Assembly (NCBI RefSeq): GCF_001969445.1 | Contig: NZ_CP017297.1 | Location: 4,092,001-4,156,000, forward strand | DNA length: 64,000 nt | Direction of reading: 5' to 3' | DNA from: Brachybacterium sp. P6-10-X1 | GTDB lineage: Bacteria; Actinomycetota; Actinomycetes; Actinomycetales; Dermabacteraceae | Shown here: positions 56,403-64,000 of the stretch, in pieces | How positions within the stretch are numbered: the first letter of the stretch is position 1 | Layout: the number at the start of each line of letters is the position of its first letter | Program-made: the position numbers and the translations under genes | Notes under the pieces: model-generated | Databases searched by the model: none | What the model was told of the DNA's origin: nothing | What the model saw: the letters and a program-made list of their open reading frames with translations, nothing else

Positions 56403-57701
56403 ATGCCCGCCGTCATGATCGTCGGAGCCCAGTGGGGTGACGAGGGGAAGGGCAAGGCCACCGACCTCCTCGGAGAGCGGGTCGACTACGTCGTCAAGCC
56501 CAACGGCGGCAACAACGCCGGGCACACCGTGGTGGTCGGCGGCGAGAAGTTCGAGCTCAAGCTCCTTCCCGCCGGGATCCTCTCCTCGCAGGTCACACCC
56601 GTCATCGGCAACGGCGTGGTGGTCAATCTCGAAGCGCTGTTCGAGGAGATCGGCATGCTCGAGCAGCGTGGCGTGGACACCTCGCGCCTGCGGATCAGCG
56701 CCGACGCGCACGTCGTCACCTCCTTCCACCAGACGATGGACAAGGTCACCGAGCGCTTCCTCGGCAAGCGCGCGATCGGCACCACCGGACGCGGCATCGG
56801 CCCGGCCTACATGGACAAGATCGGTCGCCTCGGCATCCGCGTCCAGGACCTCTTCGACGCCTCGATCCTGCGGCAGAAGGTCGAGAGCTCCCTGCGGCAG
56901 AAGAACGAGTTGCTGGTGAAGGTCTACAACCGGCGCGACGTCGACCCCGAGGAGATCACCCAGGAGCTGCTCACCTACGCCGAGCGCCTCCGCCCGATGG
57001 TGGTCGACACCGTCGAGCTGTTGAACTCCGCCCTGGACCGGGACGAGGTCGTGCTGATGGAGGGCGGCCAGGCCACGTACCTGGACGTCGACCACGGCAC
57101 GTACCCGTTCGTGACCAGCTCCAATCCGACCGCGGGCGGTGCCTGCACGGGCGCGGGGATCGGCCCCACCCGCGTCGACCGGGTGATCGGCATCGTCAAG
57201 GCCTACACCACCCGTGTGGGAGCCGGCCCGTTCCCCACCGAGCTCTTCGACAAGTGGGGCGAGTACCTCCAGAGAACCGGTGGCGAGGTCGGCGTGAACA
57301 CCGGGCGCCCCCGCCGCTGCGGCTGGTACGACGCCCTGATGATCCGCCATGCGGTGCGCATCAACGGCTTCACCGACATCGTGCTGACCAAGCTCGACGT
57401 GCTCACCGGCCTCGACGAGGTGCCGATCTGCACCGGCTATGACATCGACGGGGTCATCCATCGCGAGATGCCGATGACCCAGACCGAGTTCCACCACGCG
57501 ACGCCGGTCCACGAGACGCTGCCCGGCTGGTCCGAGGACCTCTCCGAGGCACGCACCTTCGAGGACCTGCCGGAGAACGCCCGGGCGTACGTCCATCGCC
57601 TCGAGGAGCTCGCCGGCTGCCGGATCAGCGCCATCGGCGTCGGGCCCGATCGGGCCGACACCATCGCCGTGCACGATCTGCTGCCGGAGACGACTCGCTG
57701 A
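56403..57701 (+). CDS. purA: adenylosuccinate synthase
   Basis: 432 aa. [16 protein letters not shown] at the start is the signature with catalytic Asp; [26 protein letters not shown] and the GTP-binding TKLDVLTG are present, and [10 protein letters not shown] closes the chain. It joins IMP and aspartate with GTP to give adenylosuccinate. The SCP-like gene follows after one base, so purA leads a short operon to at least 59431. Confidence 0.97.
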   Translation: MPAVMIVGAQWGDEGKGKATDLLGERVDYVVKPNGGNNAGHTVVVGGEKFELKLLPAGILSSQVTPVIGNGVVVNLEALFEEIGMLEQRGVDTSRLRISADAHVVTSFHQTMDKVTERFLGKRAIGTTGRGIGPAYMDKIGRLGIRVQDLFDASILRQKVESSLRQKNELLVKVYNRRDVDPEEITQELLTYAERLRPMVVDTVELLNSALDRDEVVLMEGGQATYLDVDHGTYPFVTSSNPTAGGACTGAGIGPTRVDRVIGIVKAYTTRVGAGPFPTELFDKWGEYLQRTGGEVGVNTGRPRRCGWYDALMIRHAVRINGFTDIVLTKLDVLTGLDEVPICTGYDIDGVIHREMPMTQTEFHHATPVHETLPGWSEDLSEARTFEDLPENARAYVHRLEELAGCRISAIGVGPDRADTIAVHDLLPETTR

Positions 57702-57702
57702 C

Positions 57703-58188
57703 GTGGTGACCCGCAGGACCGATCCCGAAGCAGGTCGCAGCGCCCTGGCGCGATGGGCGAGCGACCCCGCGGCCGCACGGCGCGCGGTACTCGCCCCCGC
57801 AGTCCGGCACACGCTGGAGATCTTCGCCGAGGAGCACCCCGGCGGAGCGGTCGAACTGCGCGTCCCGCCGTACGCGGCCGTGCAGGCCATCGAGGGGACC
57901 CGCCACACCCGGGGCACCCCGCCCGCGGTGGTCGAGACCGACGCCGCCGCCTGGCTCGAGCTCGTCAGCGGCGAACTTCTCTGGGCCGACGCCGTCGCCG
58001 CCGGACGCGTCCGCGCCAGCGGTGAGCGCAGCGACCTCGCCGAGCTGCTGCCCCTGCCCGGAGCGCGACGCGTCGTCCGCACCGCGCGGGAGCAGCGGGA
58101 GCAGACCGCGCTGCCCGTCCGGGAGCAGGCCGAGACACCCTCCCGAGGGCAGAGGCCGATCGATCACGAGCCCCAGGAGGACCGATGA
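57703..58188 (+). CDS. SCP-2-like sterol carrier family protein
   Basis: 161 aa from GTG 57703, one base after the purA stop; a second GTG follows directly. Residues about 25-130 read AVRHTLEIFAEEHPGGAVEL, VPPYAAVQAI, PPAVVETDAAAWLELVSGEL and WADAVAAGRVRASGERSDLA, a pattern typical of the actinobacterial sterol carrier-like family. The end is charged. Such proteins bind lipids or hydrophobic ligands, but the role in these bacteria is not established. Confidence 0.75.
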   Translation: MVTRRTDPEAGRSALARWASDPAAARRAVLAPAVRHTLEIFAEEHPGGAVELRVPPYAAVQAIEGTRHTRGTPPAVVETDAAAWLELVSGELLWADAVAAGRVRASGERSDLAELLPLPGARRVVRTAREQREQTALPVREQAETPSRGQRPIDHEPQEDR

Positions 58189-58982
58189 GCTGCGCCGTGG
58201 AGATCGCCGTCCAGGACCTCGCCGGCCTGGAGGTCGCCGCACTCGGCGGCGCCGACCGGGTGGAGCTGTGCACGGACCTGGACCGCGGTGGCCTGACGCC
58301 GCCGCCCGAGCTGGTCGAGCAGTGCGTCGCCCGTGCCACGGCCCTGGTCGCCGCCCGGGACGCCAAGCCCCACTTCGACGTGCACGTGCTGATCCGCTGC
58401 CGCGCCGGTCAGGACGACTTCCTGGGACGACCTGCCGAGTTCGCCTTCTCCGACGAGGAGATCGCCCGGATGGCCCGCCAGGCCGAGGAGACCGTCACCG
58501 CCGGCGCCGCCGGCGTGGTGCTCGGCGCGCTCACCCCCGACGGCGAGCTGGACGTCCCCGCGATCGAGACGGTCCGGGACACCGCCCTGGTCGCCGCGCA
58601 GTCCGCGGCGCGCGGTCTGACCTTGACCTTCCACCGGGCCGTCGACGCCCTCCCCGGCCGCGAGCAGCGTGCCCAGGCCGTGCGCGACCTCCTCGGCCTC
58701 GGCTTCCACCGGGTGCTCAGCTCCGGTGGGGCCGCTCGCGCCCTCGACGGGGCCGACGACCTCGCGGCGATGGTCGCGGCGGCCGAGGAGCTGCTGGACG
58801 TGTGCGCCGGGGGAGGGGTCCGGCCCGCGGACCTCGCCGACCTCGCCGCCCGCACCGGCGTCGCCGACGTGCACCTGTCCGCCCGCCGCCGCCCCGGCGC
58901 CCCCGTCGAACCGGGCGCCCCCGACACCGAGACCGACCCGGCCGTCGTCGCCGCCGCGGTCGACGCCGCAGGAGAGCTGTGA
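58185..58982 (+). CDS. cutC: CutC family protein
   Basis: 265 aa, ATG 58185 overlapping the previous stop (ATGA). A TIM barrel with VEIAVQDLAGLEVAALGGADRVELC at the start (GGADRVELC is the family mark), HVLIRCRAG, VLGALTPDGELD, LTFHRAVDA and VLSSGGAARALDG. Once named for copper homeostasis, although the family's real function is uncertain. It lies in the purA transcription unit. Confidence 0.92.
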   Translation: MSCAVEIAVQDLAGLEVAALGGADRVELCTDLDRGGLTPPPELVEQCVARATALVAARDAKPHFDVHVLIRCRAGQDDFLGRPAEFAFSDEEIARMARQAEETVTAGAAGVVLGALTPDGELDVPAIETVRDTALVAAQSAARGLTLTFHRAVDALPGREQRAQAVRDLLGLGFHRVLSSGGAARALDGADDLAAMVAAAEELLDVCAGGGVRPADLADLAARTGVADVHLSARRRPGAPVEPGAPDTETDPAVVAAAVDAAGEL

Positions 58983-59431
58983 ACACCACCCGAGACGCCG
59001 AAGGCGCCGACCACCCCGACGATCTCGACCGGGGCGCATCCTCCGCCGCAGATGCGGCCGAGGAGTCGAAGGTCACCGAGGCACCGGTCGAGTCAGCGGA
59101 GGCGGACGCGGCCGCCCCGCGCTCCGTGGACCCCGACGACCCCACCGACCAGCCGTCCGCCACCGCGCGGGACACTTCCTCGGACGCCGGTTCCACCAGC
59201 ATCTACGTGCGCCGCCGCCGCATCCCGACCCTGGCGTTCTGGGTCGCCGTGCTGATCGCCGCACCCATGGTGATCGCCCTGGTCATCTCGCCGTTCCTCG
59301 TCTTCCGGGATACCAGCAGCGTGGTGACCTTCGTGCTCGTCGTCGGGGTCTTCGTGGGGATCCCGCTGGCCGCCGTCGCCGCCGTGGTCGACGCCGTCCG
59401 CAACCGCTCCGGCGGTCCTCGCCGGCGGTGA
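58979..59431 (+). CDS. hypothetical membrane protein
   Basis: 150 aa from GTG 58979, overlapping the cutC stop (GTGA). The first 80 residues are acidic and disordered; two membrane helices follow (LAFWVAVLIAAPMVIALVIS and VTFVLVVGVFVGIPLAAVAA) and a short basic tail (RNRSGGPRRR) ends it. No family recognised. Likely translated with cutC. Confidence 0.7.
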   Translation: MNTTRDAEGADHPDDLDRGASSAADAAEESKVTEAPVESAEADAAAPRSVDPDDPTDQPSATARDTSSDAGSTSIYVRRRRIPTLAFWVAVLIAAPMVIALVISPFLVFRDTSSVVTFVLVVGVFVGIPLAAVAAVVDAVRNRSGGPRRR

Positions 59432-59473
59432 GCGGCGGCCGCGTGCCCGGGTGCGCTGTGTCATCATGGTGCC

Positions 59474-60964
59474 GTGGCACGCGGAGACGGAAAGCTCACC
59501 CATGACCTGCTCCCCGGGGAGAAGGGCCCGCAGGATTCCTGCGGAGTCTTCGGCGTCTTCGCCCCCGGCGAGGACGTCTCGAAACTGACCTACTACGGTC
59601 TCTACGCTCTGCAGCACCGCGGGCAGGAGTCCGCCGGCATCGCGGCCTCCGACGGCTCGCAGATCCTCGTCTACAAGGACATGGGCCTGGTCTCCCAGGT
59701 GTTCGACGAGGCCTCCCTCGAAGCCCTGCAGGGGCATATCGCCATCGGGCACACGCGCTACTCGACCACCGGCGGTTCCGTGTGGTCCAACGCCCAGCCC
59801 ACCCTCGGCCCCCGCCCCGACGGCACCGTGGCGCTCGCCCACAACGGCAACCTCGTCAACACCGATCAGCTGCTGGAGCTCGTCGAGCAGCGCCGCGGCA
59901 CGCCCCGCTCCGGGGAGCTCGCCCGCGGCAACACCACCGACACCGCGCTGGTCACTGCCCTGCTCGACGCCGACGGTCCGCTCGAGGACTCGCTGCGCGA
60001 GATCATGCCGCATCTGCACGGCGCCTACTGCTTCACCCTCATGAACGAGTCCACGCTGTATGCCGCGCGCGACCCGCAAGGGATCCGCCCCCTCGTGCTG
60101 GGCCGTCTCGAGCGGGGATGGGTGGTGGCCTCCGAGACCGCCGCCCTGGACATCTGCGGCGCGAGCTTCGTGCGGGAGGTCGCCCCCGGTGAGATGATCG
60201 TCATCGACGAGCGCGGGCTGCGCTGCGAGCAGGTCATGGAGCCGCGGCCCAAGGGCTGCGTCTTCGAGTACGCCTACCTCGCCCGCCCCGACACGCGGAT
60301 CGCGGGGCGCAGCGTCAACGAGGCGCGCGCCGAGATGGGCCGCCAGCTGGCCCGAGAGCACCCCGTGGACGCGGACCTGGTGATCCCGACCCCGGAATCC
60401 GGCACGCCCGCCGCGATCGGGTACGCCCAGGAGTCCGGTCTCCCCTACGGCCAGGGCATGGTCAAGAACGCCTACGTCGGCCGCACCTTCATCCAGCCCA
60501 GCCAGACCATCCGTCAGCTCGGCATCCGGTTGAAGCTCAATCCTCTGCGGGAGGTCATCGAGGGCAAGCGCCTGGTGGTCGTCGACGACTCGATCGTCCG
60601 CGGGAACACCCAGCGCGCCGTGGTCCGGATGCTCCGCGAGGCCGGCGCGGCGGAGGTCCATGTGCGGATCTCCTCGCCACCGGTGCGCTGGCCCTGCTTC
60701 TACGGCATCGACTTCGCCTCCCGGGCCGAGCTGATCGCCAATGGGCTGGGCATCGAGGAGATCGCCCGGTCCCTGGGAGCGGACTCGCTCGGCTACATCT
60801 CCGAGGAGGGCATGGTCGCGGCCACCGAGCAGCCCGCCGACTCCCTGTGCACCGCCTGCTTCTCCGGGACCTACCCGGTCTCGCTGCCCGACCCCGTCGC
60901 GCGTGCCCAGGGGATCGTCACCTCGGTCAACCACGAAGCCATCGCCGTCGGGAAGGACGCATGA
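59474..60964 (+). CDS. purF: amidophosphoribosyltransferase
   Basis: 496 aa from GTG 59474. A 22-residue propeptide precedes the catalytic Cys in QDSCGVFGVFAPG, to be exposed by self-cleavage. HTRYSTTGGSVWSNAQP belongs to the glutaminase domain. The PRPP-binding loop is LVVVDDSIVRGNTQRAVV. Cysteines in KGCVFEYAYL, RWPCFYGID and SLCTACFSG mark the [4Fe-4S]-containing type, as in Bacillus subtilis. First step of de novo purine synthesis. Its stop overlaps the purM start (ATGA). CATCAT 6 nt upstream could be a weak -10. Confidence 0.97.
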   Translation: MARGDGKLTHDLLPGEKGPQDSCGVFGVFAPGEDVSKLTYYGLYALQHRGQESAGIAASDGSQILVYKDMGLVSQVFDEASLEALQGHIAIGHTRYSTTGGSVWSNAQPTLGPRPDGTVALAHNGNLVNTDQLLELVEQRRGTPRSGELARGNTTDTALVTALLDADGPLEDSLREIMPHLHGAYCFTLMNESTLYAARDPQGIRPLVLGRLERGWVVASETAALDICGASFVREVAPGEMIVIDERGLRCEQVMEPRPKGCVFEYAYLARPDTRIAGRSVNEARAEMGRQLAREHPVDADLVIPTPESGTPAAIGYAQESGLPYGQGMVKNAYVGRTFIQPSQTIRQLGIRLKLNPLREVIEGKRLVVVDDSIVRGNTQRAVVRMLREAGAAEVHVRISSPPVRWPCFYGIDFASRAELIANGLGIEEIARSLGADSLGYISEEGMVAATEQPADSLCTACFSGTYPVSLPDPVARAQGIVTSVNHEAIAVGKDA

Positions 60965-62109
60965 ACACCACGGACCCCAGCGCCCCCGCGATCACCTACG
61001 CCGATTCGGGGGTCGACACAGCTGCGGGCGACCGCGCCGTCGACCTCATGAAGGAGGCCGTGGCCGCGACGCACGGACCGCAGGTGCTCGGAGGGATCGG
61101 CGCCTTCGCGGGACTCGTCGACGTCAGCGCGCTGAAGGACTACCGCCGGCCGCTGCTGGCCTCCTCCACCGACGGCGTCGGCACCAAGCTCGCGATCGCC
61201 CGGGAGATGGACACCCACGACACCATCGGCCGCGACCTCGTCGGCATGGTCGTCGACGACATCGTCGTGGTCGGGGCGGCCCCGCTGGCCATGACCGACT
61301 ACATCGCGTGCGGTGCCGTGGTGCCCGAGCGGATCGCGGACATCGTGCGCGGCATCGCCGAAGGCTGCACGCTCGCGGGCTGCGCGCTGGTGGGAGGCGA
61401 GACCGCCGAGCATCCCGGGCTGATGGGCGAGGACGACTACGACGTGGCCGGGGCCGCCGTCGGCGTCGTCGAGGCGGATCAGCTGCTGGGACCGGACCGC
61501 GTCCGTGACGGCGACGTGGTGATCGGGATGGACGCCTCCGGACTGCATTCCAACGGGTACTCGCTGGTGCGCGCCGTGCTCGCCGCGCAGAGCCTGTCGC
61601 TCCGGACCCATATCGACGACTTCGGCCGCAGCCTGGGCGAGGAGCTGCTGGAGCCCACGCGCATCTACACCGCCGACCTACTGGCCGTCCTCGCGGACCC
61701 GCGGGCCACCGGCGGCGTCCACGCGCTCAGCCACGTCACCGGCGGTGGTCTCGGCGCGAACCTCGCCCGCGTCATGCCCCGCGGCCTGGCGGCGCGCATC
61801 GACCGCGGCAGCTGGGAGCCCGGTGCCGTGTTCTCGCAGATCGCCCGCTGGGGCTCGGTGCCGCAGCTCGACCTGGAGGGCACGCTGAACATGGGGATCG
61901 GCATGGTCGCCCTGGTCGGTGCCGAGCAGGCCGATGCGACCCTCGCGGTGCTGTCCGAGCGGGGAGTGGGAGCGCGGGTGATCGGTGAGGTCGTCGGCGA
62001 GGACCGGCTGCCCGAACCGGGCAGCCATCTCGAGCACGTCATCGCGGGTGCCAAGGGCGTGGACGGCGGGGCGGTCCTTCTCGCCGGTCAGCACCCGGGC
62101 TGGGACTGA
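60961..62109 (+). CDS. purM: phosphoribosylformylglycinamidine cyclo-ligase
   Basis: 382 aa from ATG 60961 overlapping the purF stop. Family features are YADSGVDTAAGDRAVDLMK, STDGVGTKLAIAREMD, VGGETAEHPGLM, ASGLHSNGYSLVR and VTGGGLGANLARVMP. It makes aminoimidazole ribotide with ATP. The purF-purM pair ends at the strong hairpin at 62131. Confidence 0.97.
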   Translation: MNTTDPSAPAITYADSGVDTAAGDRAVDLMKEAVAATHGPQVLGGIGAFAGLVDVSALKDYRRPLLASSTDGVGTKLAIAREMDTHDTIGRDLVGMVVDDIVVVGAAPLAMTDYIACGAVVPERIADIVRGIAEGCTLAGCALVGGETAEHPGLMGEDDYDVAGAAVGVVEADQLLGPDRVRDGDVVIGMDASGLHSNGYSLVRAVLAAQSLSLRTHIDDFGRSLGEELLEPTRIYTADLLAVLADPRATGGVHALSHVTGGGLGANLARVMPRGLAARIDRGSWEPGAVFSQIARWGSVPQLDLEGTLNMGIGMVALVGAEQADATLAVLSERGVGARVIGEVVGEDRLPEPGSHLEHVIAGAKGVDGGAVLLAGQHPGWD

Positions 62110-62130
62110 GGGGTCATGACCGCCGACACA

Positions 62131-62165
62131 GCACGAGGGCCGACCCATCGGGTCGGCCCTCGTGC
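62131..62165. terminator. purM terminator, 16-bp perfect hairpin
   Basis: 62131-62146 (GCACGAGGGCCGACCC) pairs perfectly with 62150-62165 over a 3-base loop, starting 21 bases after the purM stop. It lies between purM and the convergent DUF3073 gene and may serve both. No T tract. Confidence 0.8.
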
Positions 62166-62276
62166 CTGGTCACGGTCCCTGCGTGCGTCGGACGGTCCGC
62201 GTTCCGCTGCGGTGCGTGCGTCCCGCCGCCGACTCGTCCGTTCCCGGAGATCGCCTGTGCGGGTCGTCGACGGTCC

Positions 62277-62474
62277 TCAGCGGCGGTGCGCCGACGGCGC
62301 GTTCTCGTCCGCCCAGTCGTCGCTGTCCTCGGTCCGGTCGTCGCCGTCCGCGGAGCCCTCACCCCGCTGGGACTGCAGCTCGCGCTGCAGCGCCGACAGG
62401 TCCGTCGGCGGGCTGTAGTACTTGAGGTCCCGTGCCACCTTGGTGTGCTTGGCTTTCTGTCGGCCGCGACCCAT
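62277..62474 (-). CDS. DUF3073 family small protein
   Basis: 65 aa from ATG 62474; the frame extends up but the family begins with MGRGRQKAKHTKVARDLKYY, exactly as here. A basic start and an acidic, disordered end. The family is confined to actinobacteria and is regularly found next to purM, convergently. Function unknown. A TACGAT (62546-62551, complement) may be its -10, giving a leader of about 65 bases. Confidence 0.9.
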   Translation of the reverse strand: MGRGRQKAKHTKVARDLKYYSPPTDLSALQRELQSQRGEGSADGDDRTEDSDDWADENAPSAHRR

Positions 62475-62825
62475 GGATCTGACCCCCTGTGCGTCGGCTG
62501 CCGGGCTTCTTGTCGACCCGGAAGATGGCAGTGTGTCGGAACCTGATCGTACATGCATGCCCTGGCTTCCGGCGAACCGCGAGGGCGCGGACGTGCTCGA
62601 TGTCCCTTCCCGTCGGTCGCGGTGCGGCGATGATACCGTCGAGAAACTTGGTCGGAAGCAGGGGTATGGTTTACCTGCACACGAACCTCGGCCGTCTATC
62701 CTTTGGTGGACGCCTTACCCGGGGCCGCCGTGACCGGACTCGTCAGGTCGACGCGGCCCGCGGACAGTTCCGACCCGGAGCTTGTCGCACTGTCTGCCCG
62801 TTGTACCGCTCGAAAGGCCCCCTGC
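62475..62825. other. divergent region between DUF3073 and bldC
   Basis: About 350 bases. Minus-strand TACGAT at 62546-62551 and plus-strand TATGGT at 62665-62670 (preceded by GGGG) are likely -10 elements for the two genes; neither has a clear -35. No gene or hairpin identified. Confidence 0.4.
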
Positions 62826-63047
62826 ATGAACACTGGATCCCCGGAGCGCCCGCACGAGCCCGGTGACCCCGGTGCGGAGCTGATGACTCCTGCCCAGGTC
62901 GCCAAGATGTTCCATGTCGACCCCAAGACCGTCACGCGCTGGGCACAGGCGGGCAAGCTCTCGTACATGCGCACGCTGGGCGGCCATCGTCGGTACCGCC
63001 GCGACGAGGTGGTCGATCTGCTGCGGGACAGCACCGAGGACGCGTGA
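62826..63047 (+). CDS. bldC: BldC-type MerR-like transcriptional regulator
   Basis: 73 aa from ATG 62826, AAAGG upstream. A single winged helix: LMTPAQVAKMFHVDPKTVTR, then WAQAGKLSYMRTLGGHRRYR and EVVDLLRD. This matches BldC, the small DNA-binding protein that in Streptomyces binds cooperatively to direct repeats and controls the onset of development. In a non-sporulating actinobacterium it presumably has another regulatory role. Its stop overlaps the start of the hydrolase gene. Confidence 0.93.
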   Translation: MNTGSPERPHEPGDPGAELMTPAQVAKMFHVDPKTVTRWAQAGKLSYMRTLGGHRRYRRDEVVDLLRDSTEDA

Positions 63048-64000
63048 TCGAGGACCCGGTCCTCGGGGCCGGGTACACCGTCCGTCGGCTCGATCTGGGC
63101 GCCGACGAGGAGGGGCCGCTGGTGGCCTCCCTCGTGCACCGCGAGCCGACCGGTCCGCGCACGCACGGCGCTCGAAAGACCGCCGCCCGTGACGCGAGGC
63201 CCCCGGTCCTGGTCATGCATGGCTGGTCCGACTACGTCTTCGACCGAGGGCTGCTCGAGCACCTCGGGAAGGCCGGGTACGACGTCTGGGGCCTGGACCT
63301 GCGCAAGTACGGACGCAGCCTGCTGCCGGACCAGACCCCGACCTCCGTCGACCACCTCAGCCGCTACGACCGGGAGATCGGGACGGCGCTGCGGATCATC
63401 GGTGCGGATCGACCGCCGGTGCTGCTGGCCCATTCCGCCGGCGGACTGACCGCGGCGCTGTGGGCGCAGCGTCGGCCCGGCACGGTCCGTGCGCTCGCCC
63501 TGAACTCGCCGTGGCTGGAGATGCATCTCGGATCGGGTGTGCGCACTCTCGCCCGGACGCCCGTGCGGCTGCTGGCCGAGCATCTGCGCGCGCGCCCGAT
63601 CCTTCCCGAGGGATCCTCGCACTACTCCCGCGCCCTCCACCGTGACTTCGGCGGGATGTACGACTACGACCTGGCGCTCAAGCCCGCCCGCGGGCATCGA
63701 TTCCCCGCCGAGACCCTGGCAGCCGTGCTCGACGGCCAGACGCGGCTGCGCGCCGCCGGGCCCCTGGGGATCCCGGTGCTCGTGATGCACTCGGCCCGCA
63801 GCCGGTTCGGGGCGTCCTTCCGGGAAGGCATGCGACGCGCCGATACCGTGCTGGACGTGCATGCCCTCGCCCGGGCCGCCCGGCGCCTGGGACCCGACGT
63901 GCGGGTCGAGCCGATCGAGGGCGCTCGCCACGACGTGTTCCTCTCCGACGCCGACGCACGAGCGCGTGCGATCGGGATCCTGGACGACTGGCTGGAGACG
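63044..64000 (+). CDS. alpha/beta hydrolase (lysophospholipase-like), cut by right edge
   Basis: At least 319 codons from GTG 63044, overlapping the bldC stop (GTGA); the end lies beyond the window. VLVMHGWSDYVFDRGLLEHL gives the oxyanion-hole HGW, VWGLDLRKYGRSL is the second strand, and VLLAHSAGGLTAALWA holds the nucleophile Ser. PVLVMHSARSRFG and GARHDVFLSD provide the acid region and the catalytic His. The pattern is that of monoacylglycerol lipase/lysophospholipase-type hydrolases. Substrate unknown; pairing with bldC suggests co-expression. Confidence 0.88.
   Translation, partial: MIEDPVLGAGYTVRRLDLGADEEGPLVASLVHREPTGPRTHGARKTAARDARPPVLVMHGWSDYVFDRGLLEHLGKAGYDVWGLDLRKYGRSLLPDQTPTSVDHLSRYDREIGTALRIIGADRPPVLLAHSAGGLTAALWAQRRPGTVRALALNSPWLEMHLGSGVRTLARTPVRLLAEHLRARPILPEGSSHYSRALHRDFGGMYDYDLALKPARGHRFPAETLAAVLDGQTRLRAAGPLGIPVLVMHSARSRFGASFREGMRRADTVLDVHALARAARRLGPDVRVEPIEGARHDVFLSDADARARAIGILDDWLET

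Overview
The window is about 70% GC chromosomal DNA with dense gene packing, many ATGA/GTGA start-stop overlaps, frequent GTG starts, a BldC regulator, DUF3073, DUF3151 and DUF3817 proteins and GuaB3. This points to an actinobacterium, probably Micrococcales, and the gene content suggests a Brachybacterium/Dermabacteraceae-like organism. That genus-level guess is inference. I saw no tRNA, rRNA, insertion sequence, CRISPR array, prophage or other clear sign of recent transfer.

Layout. 1-4831 (minus) is one overlapping operon: THUMP-like methyltransferase, DUF4129 protein, small membrane protein, MoxR ATPase and a DUF58 protein cut by the left edge. 4910-5896 (minus) is a quinone oxidoreductase. 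6051-18290 holds molybdenum cofactor genes: one moeA at 6051, then after a peptide ABC transporter (7963-13738) a second set of moaA-moaD (minus) facing moeA-moaC-mogA/moaE fusion (plus). 18358 is a metallophosphoesterase. 19873-21943 is groES-groEL behind a promoter with two CIRCE operators. 22380-27336 holds a BCCT transporter, two small membrane proteins and an RluA-type pseudouridine synthase. 27410-29056 (minus) is a PiT phosphate transporter.

29355-40263 combines guanine nucleotide synthesis (guaB, guaB3, guaA) with a DnaQ-like exonuclease, pta-ackA, a SURF1 protein and a DUF3817 protein. 40305-46664 is a sugar-type ABC transporter without its own ATPase (minus), divergent from a LacI regulator and an FAD-dependent oxidoreductase (plus). 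A strong promoter and a 16-bp palindrome lie in the divergent gap. 46753-49716 (minus) has a GNAT acetyltransferase and an EmrB-type MFS exporter, the latter divergent from a TetR regulator with a 32-bp inverted repeat between them. 50565-55557 holds a GNAT-like acyltransferase, gpmA, a HAD phosphatase, dtd and an APH-fold kinase. 55612-62474 is a purine region (DUF3151, purA, SCP-like, cutC, purF, purM, DUF3073). The right edge has bldC overlapping an alpha/beta hydrolase that runs off the window.

Most of the window is ordinary core chromosome and I did not find a convincing undescribed system. The items most worth a second look are the recurring leaderless start architecture (a TANNNT hexamer 6-7 nt before ATG/GTG), the paired CIRCE sites, the GuaB3 with glutamine in place of the catalytic cysteine, the MogA-MoaE fusion with two MoeA paralogs, and the LacI/FAD-oxidoreductase/ABC locus of unknown substrate.
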